A stretch of DNA of 64,000 bases from Chimonanthus salicifolius (Eukaryota; Streptophyta; Magnoliopsida; Laurales; Calycanthaceae). The notes beneath the pieces are model-generated. The model saw only the letters and a list, made by a program, of their open reading frames with translations, was not told the DNA's origin and ran no database searches. Shown piece by piece: positions 24,586 through 36,952 of this stretch (its first letter is position 1; the number at the start of each line of letters is the position of its first letter). The position numbers and the translations under genes were made by a program. The stretch lies in the NCBI GenBank assembly GCA_013350335.1, contig CM023532.1, positions 35,775,708 to 35,839,707 of the forward strand, in the 5' to 3' direction.

Positions 24586-27420
24586 TTTATTAGCTGCTAC
24601 TTTCATAAAAATAATTAATTATTTTTTATTATAGAATTTATTATATATTCAAAGACATATAAATGGAGAATATTAACCATGCATCATAAAAGGACTTCAA
24701 TGCATCATTTGGTCAACTTGTTTTGGAAACTATGAAAATTAACCCACTCAAACTTTATCATTGGTGAAGCCAGCCTTGACTAGCACATTAATTAATAGCC
24801 AAATTACAAGGACTCATCCATAAATGTGACAACTCAAGCAGCAGATATGCATGCATTCTATATGTTAGAATAAATAATTTTGACTATTGGACAATTGGTG
24901 CCACTTTGGATGTGAGATCGACGTAGATCAGCAGAGCGATCGATCACTAGCCTTCATCGAGACTTGGAAAAGGAAGAAAAATCTGCAGCACATGCACGAG
25001 AAGAAAGAGAGATAGGTGGAGAAAATAATTAAATTCTATCTGTGTTTATTCCATGATAATCGGAATTTTGGTCTTTTCTCTATTACAATACTACTTTATA
25101 TAAAAAACAAAAAAAAAATCTATCAAGAATACTAATCACATTAGGAAAGCTAATTAAACAGAAAAGTAACTAAATATAGAATTCTAATTTAATTAAAAAA
25201 GGGAAAGTAAAATTAAATAAATAAATAAAATTGTAAAATGAACTAATTGGACAATGTCCTACATCAGTATATATGATTTAAAGGGAATAAATATTAAATT
25301 ATGTTTAAATTAGGGATGCTCTAAAAGACCAACTAATTATAATTTGTCTTGAGATAGAATACTTTAGTTGAATAGATTTTCTTTTGTATATTTATTTTAT
25401 TATATATAATTTGATAAAAATATCTACAATCAAAGAAGTCTCATTGAATTTCAAATCATTCTTCTATAAAACAATGAATCACGTTTGAATATATAAGGGT
25501 TGGGCTTGGACTTTCAGAAAAGCCCATGAACCATGTTTGGCTTTTCATTTTTTAAATTTTTATTCAATTTTTTATAATTTTCATTCGATAAATTCTCACT
25601 ATTAAATTAATAATAATAGATCAAAATATTTATCTAATAATTTATAATCTTCAAAAATTATAATTAATTATGAGCTCATATGATTCAATAAATCAAAATT
25701 AAAAAAAAGTGATAATATCTATAATAATTTATCTATCTACCTAATTTTTAAAAATAATCGAACCCTTGAAAACTTTCCTCAAAAGGAGAGTCCGAAAGGA
25801 TCCGACTTCCTCCTTTTAAAAGTCAACGCTCCTTCTCTCAAAGGAAAGACAGCAACTGAACTCTAAAGTTGGAGAAAAGTAGGAGGGAATTCCTCGTTTC
25901 CAAATATAAATCCAAATAATTTGGTACTGATTTGAAAATAAAAAATTAGCTTTATTAAGTATATATATATATGATTCTCTGGTTTAGACTAAATAAAATA
26001 AATAGTTAAAATAAAAACAATTATAATTATTAATTTTATTTATTTCACTTTTTGTACCCTACCTATCTATTATGAAAAGGCCCTCATTTGAATATGGACC
26101 AATAAAAAATTACTGAGATTAAATCAATAAAGTTATACTTTTAGGGTGCCAAAAATTTATATCATTTCTTTAAAATTAATTGACCAATTACTGAAATGAT
26201 TAAATTTTGAAAAACTAAAAACATTACTTAATTAGATCGATAGAGTTAAGATTCCCAAGATTATGAATCTAAACCCTAATAAGAATCAGATGAGGAAGAA
26301 CATAAATGGTTAAAAAAATATTTCTCAAATTGAGGAATGGAATCAGGCTAAAGTCTCTTTCCCTTGCACTTTAAAGTTAGAACCCGACCAAGCCCATATT
26401 CTCAAATATCAAATCTCTATGAACCAATCATTTTCATGGCCAATCCAATTATACCAATCACCCATTTTTGCTCCTATTAGTACTTTGTTGGGCCTTGCAA
26501 AAACCCTTAAAAATGTTGTTTTCTTCTTCATATTTAGATCCAATTCAAAATTTTAAGCATTTAATGCATCTTCATCCCTAGATTGGATCATGATAGATAA
26601 AAAAATTATTCAATTAATATTTTTATTTTAAAAATAGTTAGGCTAGCAAGATTTTAAAAACGAGGACATCTTGTCAAATGGATCATAGCTCCCACATAAT
26701 TGGATTTTTTTATAGGTGATAATATAAATATGAGATATGGAGTATAAAGTTGGATTATCAATTGATAACACAAGCTATATAATCTTATAGTCTTTAAATT
26801 TTGAAGAATACAAGCTATTGATATTCAAAATTTTAAAATAAAGATAAGATGATTGGATAGGAGTCAAATTTTATGTAACTTACTCATATACTTCTTTTTT
26901 ACGTAAATATCTAACTATATAGGCCTTAAGATTCATTTAATAGATTGTAATAACTATCTTTAAAGGAGAAAATGTTTATCATAAGATGGCCCCACATAAA
27001 TAGATGTGATAGATAGAAAACTTCGTAGATGATATAATTCAAGAAAAAATTCTCAATCTTTTCATCATGAACATTAATGATTTTGTAGCAATCAACTTTC
27101 AAATTCTAAAATCATAAATTAATATAATTATGTGAGATTCAAGTTTCACACATCCAATATTTATACTATACAATTATACATATTTCATAAAAAATATATA
27201 ATCTATTTAATATTTTAAAAAGAATCTTACCTAATTAAAAGAAGTTTTGAATATACTAAGTCTTAAAGAATCTCTCAGATTGAGAAGAATCCGGTATCGA
27301 GTTATATCATCAGCTATATAATTGCCTGACATCATTGATCGAGTTGCCTGCTCTAAGCGTCGTTGGCCCCACCAGAGTTTGTAACGGCAACTCTCCCTCC
27401 AGTCAAGCCGTTTCACAAAT

Positions 27421-27430
27421 GACACGTGTC
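27421..27430 (+). promoter_or_regulatory. Palindromic G-box upstream of AMT1
   Basis: GACACGTGTC is a perfect ACGT-core palindrome recognised by plant bZIP and bHLH factors. It lies about 150 bp before the AMT1 start codon and about 60 bp before the TATA-like motif, a normal distance for a functional element. Confidence 0.55.
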
Positions 27431-27490
27431 ACCTCTCCATTCGGCATTCACAGCACAGAATCCCCATATTACAGATTTACAGGTTTCCTT

Positions 27491-27499
27491 TATTTATAA
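27491..27499 (+). promoter_or_regulatory. TATA-like motif of AMT1
   Basis: TATTTATAA lies about 80 bp before the start codon. It is followed by a pyrimidine patch of CTCCT repeats (about 27528-27560), typical of plant core promoters and leaders, so transcription probably starts near 27525. Confidence 0.5.
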
Positions 27500-27578
27500 C
27501 TAAACCCTTCTTCCCAAATTGCGTCTGCTCCTCTCCTCTCCTCTCCTCTCCTCTCTCTGCTTTCTCCGTTGAAGAGCC

Positions 27579-29069
27579 ATGGCCGGCCTTACCTGCTCGG
27601 CTTCTGACTTGGGCGAGCTGCTGGGCTCAGCTACCAATCTCACAGAGGCTACGGCCTACATCTGCGACCGCTTCGACGCCATCTCCACCAGATTGTCTGA
27701 CACCACCTATGCAGTCGACAACACCTACCTTCTCTTCTCCGCCTACCTCGTCTTCGCAATGCAGCTCGGCTTTGCTATGCTCTGCGCCGGATCCGTTCGA
27801 GCCAAGAACACGATGAACATAATGCTCACCAACGTCCTCGACGCTGCTGCCGGCGGCCTCTTCTACTACCTCTTCGGCTTCGCCTTCGCATTTGGGGCGC
27901 CATCGAACTCCTTCATCGGGCACCATTTCTTCGGCCTCACGAATTACCCCTCTCCCACCGGAGACTACTCGTTCTTCCTCTACCAATGGGCATTCGCCAT
28001 TGCCGCGGCCGGCATCACCAGCGGCTCCATCGCCGAGAGGACCCAGTTTGTTGCCTATCTCATTTACTCTTCCTTTCTCACCGGCTTCGTCTACCCCGTC
28101 GTCTCGCATTGGTTCTGGTCCAGCGACGGATGGGCCAGCCCTGCCCGTTCCGACAACCTCTTGTTCGGAACGGGTGTCATTGATTTCGCCGGATCCGGTG
28201 TCGTCCACATGGTGGGCGGCATTGCAGGCCTCTGGGGAGCACTGATCGAAGGTCCCCGCATAGGGCGCTTCGATCACAGTGGCCGCTCCACAACGATGCG
28301 CGGCCACAGTGCTACGCTCGTCGTGCTCGGCACCTTCCTCCTCTGGTTCGGGTGGTACGGATTCAACCCCGGATCTTTTCTCACAATTGTTAAAGGGTAT
28401 GGATCGGGCGGTGGATATTATGGGCAATGGAGTGCCGTCGGGAGGACGGCTGTCACGACCACATTGGCCGGGTGTACAGCCGCCCTCACAACGCTGTTCG
28501 GCAAGCGTCTTCTCTCCGGGCACTGGAACGTGACCGACGTCTGCAATGGGCTATTAGGCGGGTTCGCGGCAATCACGTCTGGCTGCTCGGTGGTGGATCC
28601 ATGGGCGGCACTTATCTGCGGGTTTGTCGCAGCCGGAGTTCTCATCGGCTGCAACAAACTCGCTGAGAAATTGAAGTTCGATGACCCCCTCGAGGCAACG
28701 CAGCTGCACGGTGGCTGCGGTGCCTGGGGAATCATCTTCACAGCCCTCTTTGCCAATGAGGCGTATGTTAATGAGGTCTACCCCGGCAGACCGGGCCGTC
28801 CCTATGGCCTCTTTTTGGGTGGTGGAGGAAGGCTTCTCGCTGCCCATTTGGTCCAGATACTGGTTATAACGGCGTGGGTTAGCGCCCTCATGGGATCGCT
28901 GTTCTACACCCTCCACCGCATGGGACTGCTCCGCATAGCCGCGGAGGATGAAATGGCTGGCATGGATCTTACCAGTCATGGAGGATTTGCCTATGCTTAC
29001 AATGAGGACGACGATACGAGAAGTAACGGTGGCTTCATGCTCAAGTCAACCACCACCACCACAGTGTAG
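27579..29069 (+). CDS. AMT1: AMT1-type high-affinity ammonium transporter
   Basis: This is a plasma-membrane ammonium uptake transporter of the AMT1 subfamily, 496 residues in one exon, as usual for plant AMT1 genes. The product aligns end to end with Arabidopsis AMT1;1 and should have eleven transmembrane helices. The family signature [16 protein letters not shown] is at 202-217, and the two pore histidines fall at 210 and 377 (in LHGGCGAWG). The cytosolic tail keeps [12 protein letters not shown], with Thr465 at the site whose phosphorylation closes the trimer in Arabidopsis AMT1;1 (Thr460). The tail ends in a poly-Thr run. ATG at 27579 has a good context (GCCATGG). Coding DNA is far richer in G+C than its surroundings, so long antisense frames are shadows. 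Which AMT1 paralogue it is cannot be settled here. Confidence 0.97.
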   Translation: MAGLTCSASDLGELLGSATNLTEATAYICDRFDAISTRLSDTTYAVDNTYLLFSAYLVFAMQLGFAMLCAGSVRAKNTMNIMLTNVLDAAAGGLFYYLFGFAFAFGAPSNSFIGHHFFGLTNYPSPTGDYSFFLYQWAFAIAAAGITSGSIAERTQFVAYLIYSSFLTGFVYPVVSHWFWSSDGWASPARSDNLLFGTGVIDFAGSGVVHMVGGIAGLWGALIEGPRIGRFDHSGRSTTMRGHSATLVVLGTFLLWFGWYGFNPGSFLTIVKGYGSGGGYYGQWSAVGRTAVTTTLAGCTAALTTLFGKRLLSGHWNVTDVCNGLLGGFAAITSGCSVVDPWAALICGFVAAGVLIGCNKLAEKLKFDDPLEATQLHGGCGAWGIIFTALFANEAYVNEVYPGRPGRPYGLFLGGGGRLLAAHLVQILVITAWVSALMGSLFYTLHRMGLLRIAAEDEMAGMDLTSHGGFAYAYNEDDDTRSNGGFMLKSTTTTTV

Positions 29070-30449
29070 AGTGTGACAAACCACTTACCATTTTGAAGGA
29101 ATTTTTGCTTACAATAATGCACATGCAATTGTGTATTATCTAATACAAAAACTCCAATCTGTCACTCCTCTTAATCATTTATGTGATAATCTGCTCATTT
29201 GTTTTCACATGATTTCTATATGCAATATTGGACAAATTTTTATTTATTTCGGTGGTAAGAGAAAGGAGCCTCATTGAAGGATTGGAGATTAGATTTCTTT
29301 ATCTGTAACTACTTAATATTAAGATTTTTAGTGTTTTCTGTTATGTGTCTTTGTTGGTTGTGGGTCAGATGTTAATTTGAGTAGGTTTTGATTTAGATTT
29401 GTAATTTATTAGTGGGGGTGTGTGGAAGTAAGCAGAAGGGAATTAAAAAGGCACTTAAAAGCTCACTTTAAGAATCTCGGTCTTAAGTTTAATTCACGTT
29501 CAACTTAAACGGACATTCTCTCTCGTTGAAGACCCTAGTGTGTACAGAATTTGAAGGGCTGCAAATGCACCCAGAATTATTCAAGTAAATATCATGTCGA
29601 TCTAGAAACTCACCTCAAAAAGGACATTCTTGAGTTCACTCATCGTAGTTGCAAAAACAAGGTCAACAGAATTGGAAGGGCTTGACCACCTTGGTAAAAA
29701 AGAAGATTTTGAGATTTTTGTGAGTGGCTCTTATTTCAAGATGTGGGGTTTGTTTTCCTTTTTGATGTTTTGGTTGTCAATTGCTTTCGATTCAGATTGC
29801 ATTTTGCACAGGATTACGATTTGGATTTGGTATTTATGAAGTTTCTGCTGAGTGGGTTATAGATGATTCCCACTTTGGTTAGAAATACTTTGATAGATCC
29901 TTCAGTTGAATTAAATTAAGATGTCAGTTTTTAAACTCGTTTTTACTGGAAATTCAGATTTTATTTTGTTTTGTGCTTTAATGAATTTATAAAAATTAAC
30001 CCGTTTCGATCTAAAGTTTAATCTCATTAAGGACTGAAATATTCATTTATGAATAAAAATAAAAAACCTCAATTTGCATATCAGATAGTGAAAATGAGTA
30101 AATGATCTACCACCGAGTAGGTGTGATCTGAGGTTTTTTTTTAAAATATATTAAGAAGTGTGACAAAATTCAACAAAATTCGTTTCTATGAGTTGATTTG
30201 GGATCATTATCTCCTCTTTTCTTCATTATGTTGTCTTTAATTTTTTTTCTAACAAGAAACAACAAACATTTAGCCCTTTTCTTGGCTTTGACGCGTCGAA
30301 GATGGTAATTGCAGCATTTCCATCAATCATATTTTGTGTATTTTTTTCTATGGCATGACAACCTTTTTTTACTTCTCAAGGTGACACTAATTTCGAATAT
30401 AAAATAATTTGAATTTAAGAAATTAAGAGAAAATGTATTTAAAACATAA
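29070..30449. other. Intergenic DNA after AMT1
   Basis: This holds the AMT1 3' untranslated region at its start and otherwise A+T-rich DNA without a recognisable gene. AMT1 and CYP51 converge here, being transcribed toward each other. Confidence 0.5.
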
Positions 30450-30607
30450 TTTAAAAAAAAAATTAAATTAACGTCTGAAAAACTAAAAAACAGTCCTACT
30501 AAAACCCTCACACTACCCTTAAGGCACACCAAAGTTGAGCCATGGGAGCTTGATTCTACAACCTCCTACTTCTCTAAGCGAGAGACAATCAGTTGAATTA
30601 CACCCAT
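30450..30607 (-). mobile_element. tRNA-derived SINE-like repeat
   Basis: Read on the minus strand, the head GTGTAATTCAACTGATTGTC and the following GGTTGTAGAATCAAGCTCC resemble boxes A and B of a tRNA-type promoter. The first 60 bp match the better preserved SINE at 54039. It ends in an A-rich tail near 30450-30466. Target duplications were not identified. Confidence 0.5.
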
Positions 30608-30997
30608 AATTTTATAGTTTCACAATGCAGAACAGAGAGATTGATTGTTGTAAAAGTAAAAAAGGTGTGAAAAAGTTCTTTACTAAATGACCAGCTACCA
30701 ATCAGTCTCAAAATGCCAGACATCCAGAAGCAGAATTACTCTCTTTAAACGGAAAAACACATTACGGCTTGATTTGTCAGCCACTAAATTTTAGGCGCTT
30801 CACTGATGGATGGATTTTTCAGTTAAATGCTTCAGGAAAAAACAAACTTGTACAAGTGCATGTTTGCCTCCCAAAGATACACAGAAAAACTTGAAGATGA
30901 TTCCAAACTTGGAACGAAGAAGAAGCGACGAGGAAATCAATGCCAAAAAAGAAAAGAAATGGTGATGTCCATACTCCTACTACCAACCATCTCAGCA

Positions 30998-33900
30998 TCA
31001 GTCAACAAGGAGCTGTCGACGCTTGTAACGAACCATCACTTTCCCCTTCACCCCCACAACCATGGCATTCCAATCGATTTCCGGAAAAGGTGAGATCAGC
31101 TCCAGCTCAAAGTTCCTCAACAAATGACTCCAAATAGCCTTTATTTGCAAGTAAGCAAATGGTTCCCCAAGGCACCCATGCCTGCCACCTCCGAAAGAGA
31201 TGTATGAAAATGCCCCTGTAACCTTGTCCTCCTCTCTCCCAGCAGCAAACCGCTCAGGGTCATACCTATCTGGCTCCTTGTAGATATATGGAAGTCGGTT
31301 AGCAAAAGCCGGTGACGTGGCAACAATGTGACCTTTGGGGATGTCGTACTCTTTCCCTTCCCGGGTCTTGACTGTAAAGTCACTGTGTGAGCTGCGCAAT
31401 AGTAGTATCAAGGGAGGGTGAAGTCGCAAGGCTTCTTTTATACACCGATACAAAACATCCATTTCAGATAAGATATCATGATCAATTTTGGTTCCATGCT
31501 CCTTCATCAGGTTCCTCTGTTCTTCCAACACAGCATTAAGGTATTCCTTGTGGCGAAGAAGGTAAGCCCCAGTCCAGGTTGAGGTGATGGAACTGGTGTG
31601 CTGCCCGGCAAAAAGGGCAGCAATGAGAAGACCAGTGACCTCAGGTCTCAGTTGTTGGGCGGCCATCTTTGTACTTTGAGTCGATAAAACACTGCAACAT
31701 ATCATTCTCAGATTTTTTTGCAAGCTTACGGGAAGATATGATGTTTGTAAAGATCTCAGCAAGCTTCTTGCGTGCTCGGTCACGGCGGCGATGAGCAGGA
31801 ATTGGCAGGTACGGAAATATGACACTGATAGGGAGCATGCCATTGTCAAGGTCATGGAAGAGTGCAGAGACATCTTCAAATAGCTGATCTCTCACCTCCC
31901 TACCCAAGAGACATCTGCTTGCTGTCAAGATGATGAGATGCTCCAGCTCATATTTTAAGTCCACTTCGCCACTTTCTCCCCATTTTGAGAAGTAGTCCTG
32001 AAAGATGTAAAATAACATACCCACCTTTTTTAAAAAAATTCAATGAGAGATGAATGTAATAATATAACTATCAATACACGATTACTGAGTTGACCAGCAT
32101 AACTCTAGTATCTTAAAAATCATTCATAGGCATTCTCTTCATTAGAAAGAATATTTTTCTTGCACCAAAAAACGTAGCATTCTCTAATCAAATTTCTTTT
32201 TATTTCTATTCAAAAAAAAAAAAACATTTTCTCTACTTTTTAATAATAATAATGTCATTTATCCCATTATCTGAGCCACTGAGATTAATATTTATGATTA
32301 AATTTGGCAATTTATATCTAACACCAATAAGACTTGAACCTGCAATTTGTTGCAAAAATGCAGTTAACAAGGTGTTATTACAAAAGCAGAATGCTTAAGA
32401 TGAAGAAGATGCATACCACCAGCACAACATAAGGGGGGTAAAACCCTAATGAGCTTATACCAAGATAACTGTAGGCTAGAAAATGAACAGGAAGGAAAAG
32501 GGTTCATCTGAGAATCATAGCATCTACATTAAGAATTCCCTTTTAAGACACATTACACCAGGCAGTGTACACATTCAACATAAAATCATTACGTAAGTTT
32601 CTTAAGATTGTTCGCCAAGCAATTGCCCTCAACTTTGCTGAAGAGAAACCCTGCTTGATGGATACAACTTTCTTTCTTTTTTTTATCTTTGGGGGGTGGG
32701 GTTGGGGTGGGGGAAGGAATTAATTACTGAAATTGCAAAATAAAAGGAATTTAAATCAGCATATCCATGGCATAACAAATAATCACATCTAAAAAGCTGG
32801 GATTACAGTTTCTGTTAACTTACACTTGGGATGTTGTACATTCAACAGTATGCAAAGAAAACCAAGTTATCACAAATTTTAATATGGGATCACCTTCTTA
32901 ATAATATTCTCCGGGTGTGTGAGTGCAGTAACAGTCGATGGGTGTAAAGGATTGTCCCTTTAATGTTGTTTCTTGACCATAATAGCAAAATACATTAACA
33001 GTTAAATTTCATTAGATTAAAATAGGAGTACAAAAGAAGGAGTTGAGTATAGGAGATATATACTCAGAGCAACAAGGAAGAAGCAAGGAAGAGAAACCAG
33101 ATAAAACAAGAAACAGAATGCTATTTACACTACCAGGTGTCTTGTATGTTTTCCAAGATCCAAGTTTAATATAGTAAAGGTGAAGATGCAGCAACCACAT
33201 CGCAACTGATACATGTGAATCATAATCCAAAAAGTAAAAGGATGAGTTTTTTTTTGGGGGAATGGTCAAAGAGACTTCATATTCAACAGTAAGACAGCCA
33301 GTAACTTGAAGTAGTTTGATTTGGGAGAAAATAGGAGATAATGGTTTCTCCTTGAGTTACCTGTGTGGCAATGTTCTAAAAATCAAATTGTATCATAAAT
33401 TGTCGTTGTCATCAAATCACATCGAATCACAAATGGTATTATAAGATTTTTTAAGATCTTCTCAGAAAGGGTAAAACCTTTTAAAAATTAAATAAACAAA
33501 TATTTCTCAGATTCTATCTATTAAAAACATTATTGGTAAAGTGGTAAATAAAATAATGACAGTATCATATATAAAACTTGATTGTCATTTACGTAGACAT
33601 TGTTCAAGATTACAAAAGGAAAGTTACATCTATGGTCTGTGAATTATCATAGATAGCTTGTAAGACTAATTTTGAAAAGTGACTTGGATCATCAAATATT
33701 TATCTAGAATCCTAATAACCATTCATCTCGGGGTGTTTCATGTTGTGGAACATTTAGTTGTGTCTAAGTCATAACAAAGTTATCTTTCAGCAGAGAACTC
33801 TAAATACCAATAGCACATTGCACAGGAGACAATAAAGTCTCTGCAGGAATAGGACGGTGTCCAAAAATTTGCAAATGTATCTCAACATGTTTCTGACAAA

Positions 33901-36900
33901 TCCCTCCACCACCAGGCACTATCAAGCTCAACTTTGATGGGTCTAGTGACACTCCACAAGGTAGAGGTAGTGTGAGAGGTCATGCTTATCATACTAGTGA
34001 TGCAACTTGTGGAACAGATCTCCAATTATAGACTATTTCGTATCGAGTCATGCTTATCATTATTAGTTTGGGTTTTTATGTTTTATCTCATGACCTCTTG
34101 CAGGGTGTCTATTTTATGTTATATGTCTTAGTTTCTGAAGGGTAATTTGAGGCCCCACCTCTTTTGTATCTGGGCCACCAATACCCTTCATTATGGATTT
34201 GCACTGTTTCTTTTCCTGTTTAATTAAATACTACCCTTACCTACCAAAAAAAGAAACAAAAGTTTTAAAACACATAATTCAAAAGAAAGAAATATGAATT
34301 GCTTGTGTAAAACAAACATTAAGATTATCAGCATGTTCTCTTGCTATATGATTTTACCTTCGCCATAATAAAAACAACTTTCTACTGCTTTCTACTGAAA
34401 CCTTCTACTACAGCACAAATAGTAGAATCCCCTACAATTTATCCTTAAAACTTCCTTTCAATCTCAAATGTAGCCTTGAAGCTTCTAAGAAAGCTTGTGG
34501 ATAAGCCCTTTTTACAAAACCACTATGGATTAATAAGATGATGAAGCATCTGGTTCCAACATAAATTGTAACATAAATGCTGTCAACCTAGAGCCTATTG
34601 ACACATTAAGAAAGTGAAATGCTCTATTAATGACCTTTTATCACGTTGTTATGAAGTCTTGTTTGACAGTAAATAACAGAAGATAGGGAAGATGACCCTG
34701 CATCACCAATCCTAAAGTGCCATGTCAGCAAGGGAAAAGACATAAACACACAAGCATATATACATTACAGCCTCTATCTTTGTATTGCAGTTAGTATTGG
34801 ATTGAAAAAACCAAGGTTTCCTATAAACATTCTCATTGTTCATTGGATCCCTGAAAAACATATCCAAATGAAACCTACAATGCCCAGACACTTCAAAGTA
34901 GGCAATGTCTCCGCATCATTTCATGTCAGACATTTGATTTTTAAGTGTAAAATCTTGATCCTTGCCTTAGCCATGGCATGTTGCTGCATGTCTATGCTAT
35001 GTCTTGACATCATTAGAGTGAAATTATTATTGTTAAAATCTTATGATATACAATTCATATAATATGATAAGAAAAACGATTCGTATCTATTAGCCACTCT
35101 TATAATTTCTATAAATTATAATTTTTTTTGAAGACCTATAAATAATAAAATTATGGAGTTACTGGAATCATATGTGCCACGTGTTCCTAGCGGCACTTTA
35201 GAATCAACTATGTCACTTGTGATATTCTTGTGGGGCTAAGCAACCCCAAAAAGTGAAAGTGGAATCTCTCTAAATTAGCTGTGTCAAAGTTTAGCCCATG
35301 TGAAGTTTCTAGTGATCAACTCTACATTCATAAGTTTGATGGTAAAAATTGATAATCCAATATCAGCTTGGTGTTCTAGGTAATTTATACAGGCTAAACT
35401 TTGGTGCATCATTAATCAAGAGGGAACCTCTTTTGTATGGTGTCTTTTTGTACCCAGCAAGCATGCCAGGTGCCATGCTTCAAAATGTTATGCAAGGTAG
35501 ACTACAAGTTGGCTCAAGTTGGGTAAAGCTGATTTCAGCCAAACTCAATCCAACCTCTATTATCCTCAAACCTAACTCAACCCAATCTTCAAAACAAGCA
35601 ACCCAATCTTCAAAACCAACCTAAATGCATTTTTGTGAACTCAACCCAACCCAACCTTCCCCATCTGGGTAGCTTGTTGCAGGTTAGGTCAAGCTCAAGA
35701 AAACGATTAACTTTAATAGGATTACTATAAGTAATAACATACATGCTTCATGCCAATCTACTGCACTAGGCACTCTAACTATAGGTTGTAATGTACTCAG
35801 ACTCAAATATTGTCTCAACGCCTTGTTCCTATAGTCACAAAAACAAAAAAGAAAAGCCATAAAACTCTGCAATGAAATTAGAAATCAACTCTGCATTAAG
35901 CAAACAACATACGAAATTCGAGTGGGGTTGAATTGAATCGGTTCAACCCAAGCCCCTCAACCCTAATCCAACTCAAATTTCAATTTGGATTGAAAATCCT
36001 AACCCAAATTGTCCCAATAAAACCTGACACCAATTCATATTAGACCGTTCAGGTTCAAGTTGGATCCAACCCAAATTGCATCTCTAATTTTAGGTTAATA
36101 AAACCAAAACAGTGCTAGAAAACAAGAATGTGAGAAGTTAGAATAAAATTTAGCCTTTCAATATGAAGTTCTCCTTGCCCTTTTTTTGAATGAACCATCC
36201 CATTGCTCAAAATTGAAATTAACGCTTAAACATACAAGAGATACCACCTATTTGTCCTAACACGACAACATTTCAATTATTCTTCATCTTCCTCCTAATT
36301 AGGTAAGCAAGTGAATTTTTTGTTTCTTTTTTTGAGATAGGTAAGCAAATGACTTTTAAAGATGCATGCTCAATTAAGCAATTTGATATCTATGAAATAT
36401 TTACAACTATGAACAGATAACTTCGTAAGCAGAAAAAAAAAATGAAAATCCTAAAAGTTTAAACATGCACCTCTGCCTCAAGAACCATCTGATCGACATA
36501 ACCCTTCAATTTGGTCACTCTCAGAGACTCTGTGAAAAACCGGAACTGTTCCTGCCTCACCGAGTAGTCAACATCAAAGACTACACCTGGACCAAAGGTA
36601 GGAACATTAAACTGGTAGACTTCCTGTTGACTAAGATCCGACTCTGGAGCCTTGAAGAAATGCGCTGACACCTCTGGTCCAATGAAGAATGTAATCTTCT
36701 TGTTCAAAAGATTCAGTGTGAAGACACTCCCGAGCTTTGGGTACTCCTCTCTGAGCATCACAACTGGTCCTTTCATGAATCGAGTAAGTCCACCAAGAAA
36801 CGGAAATGCCTCCACAGTAGGAGGGAGACGCTTTCTGGATCTAGAGATCATAATCGTTGAAATGATCTTTGCAATGAAAAGGGTTGCAACAAAGAGGAGA

Positions 36901-36950
36901 GCAGCATTGAAGAACTTATTCACGTTCAAATTCTCCTTAAACGATTCCAT
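30998..36950 (-). CDS. CYP51: Sterol 14-alpha-demethylase CYP51G, with one frameshift
   Basis: CYP51 is the ER-bound cytochrome P450 that removes the 14-methyl group of obtusifoliol in sterol synthesis. Exon 1 is 36950-36471 (160 codons: membrane anchor, proline-rich RLPPT hinge, substrate-recognition segments). Exon 2 is 31997-30998. The intron of 4.47 kb is phase 0, at the usual position before DYFSKW. Exon 2 carries AGQHTSS (oxygen-binding helix), KEALRLHPP (EXXR) and FGGGRHGCLG with the haem-ligand Cys. An extra base at 31644-31645 makes the frame stop just before EVTGLL; without it the protein would be about 492 residues, normal for CYP51G. All other codons are conserved, so either this is a very young pseudogene or the base is a sequencing error. 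It is the only CYP51 in the window. Confidence 0.9.
31644..31645 (-). other. Single-base frameshift in CYP51 exon 2
   Basis: The coding strand reads GAGACCTGAGGTC where the family requires Glu-Thr/Ser-Glu-Val. Two C residues stand where one is expected, creating a TGA. Both flanks match CYP51 closely in their respective frames. Confidence 0.85.
31998..36470 (-). other. Large CYP51 intron
   Basis: The intron is bounded by GAG|GTGCAT and TTTCAG|GAC. It contains a LINE fragment at about 33897-34258, a degenerate stretch of AACTCAACCC motifs (35490-36090), and otherwise unassigned A+T-rich DNA. No other gene is visible. Confidence 0.75.
33897..34258 (+). mobile_element. LINE 3' fragment with RNase H-like start
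   Basis: The plus strand reads IKLNFDGSS followed by a Gly-rich stretch, the opening of the RNase H domain found at the end of plant L1 LINEs. It is followed by a non-coding tail and an A-rich end near 34241-34258. It is heavily 5'-truncated and lies antisense inside the CYP51 intron. Confidence 0.6.
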
Positions 36951-36952
36951 CT

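Larger units (their letters stand above)
15643..26858 (+). repeat. Tandem segmental duplication, unit B
   Basis: This is the second copy of the block starting at or before base 1, offset by about 15.64 kb at the left end. Long stretches, for example 26360-26640 against 13400-13690, are almost identical, so the duplication is fairly recent. Insertions private to unit B are the LTR-like 19990-20745 and the palindrome-rich 21212-21748. Similarity stops at about 26858; the next 700 bp lead into the AMT1 promoter. Confidence 0.93.

Noticed and set aside
27627..28523. 298-codon open frame antisense to AMT1
   Set aside because: It lies wholly inside the conserved AMT1 coding region, its translation resembles no family, and high G+C coding DNA commonly leaves the opposite strand open.
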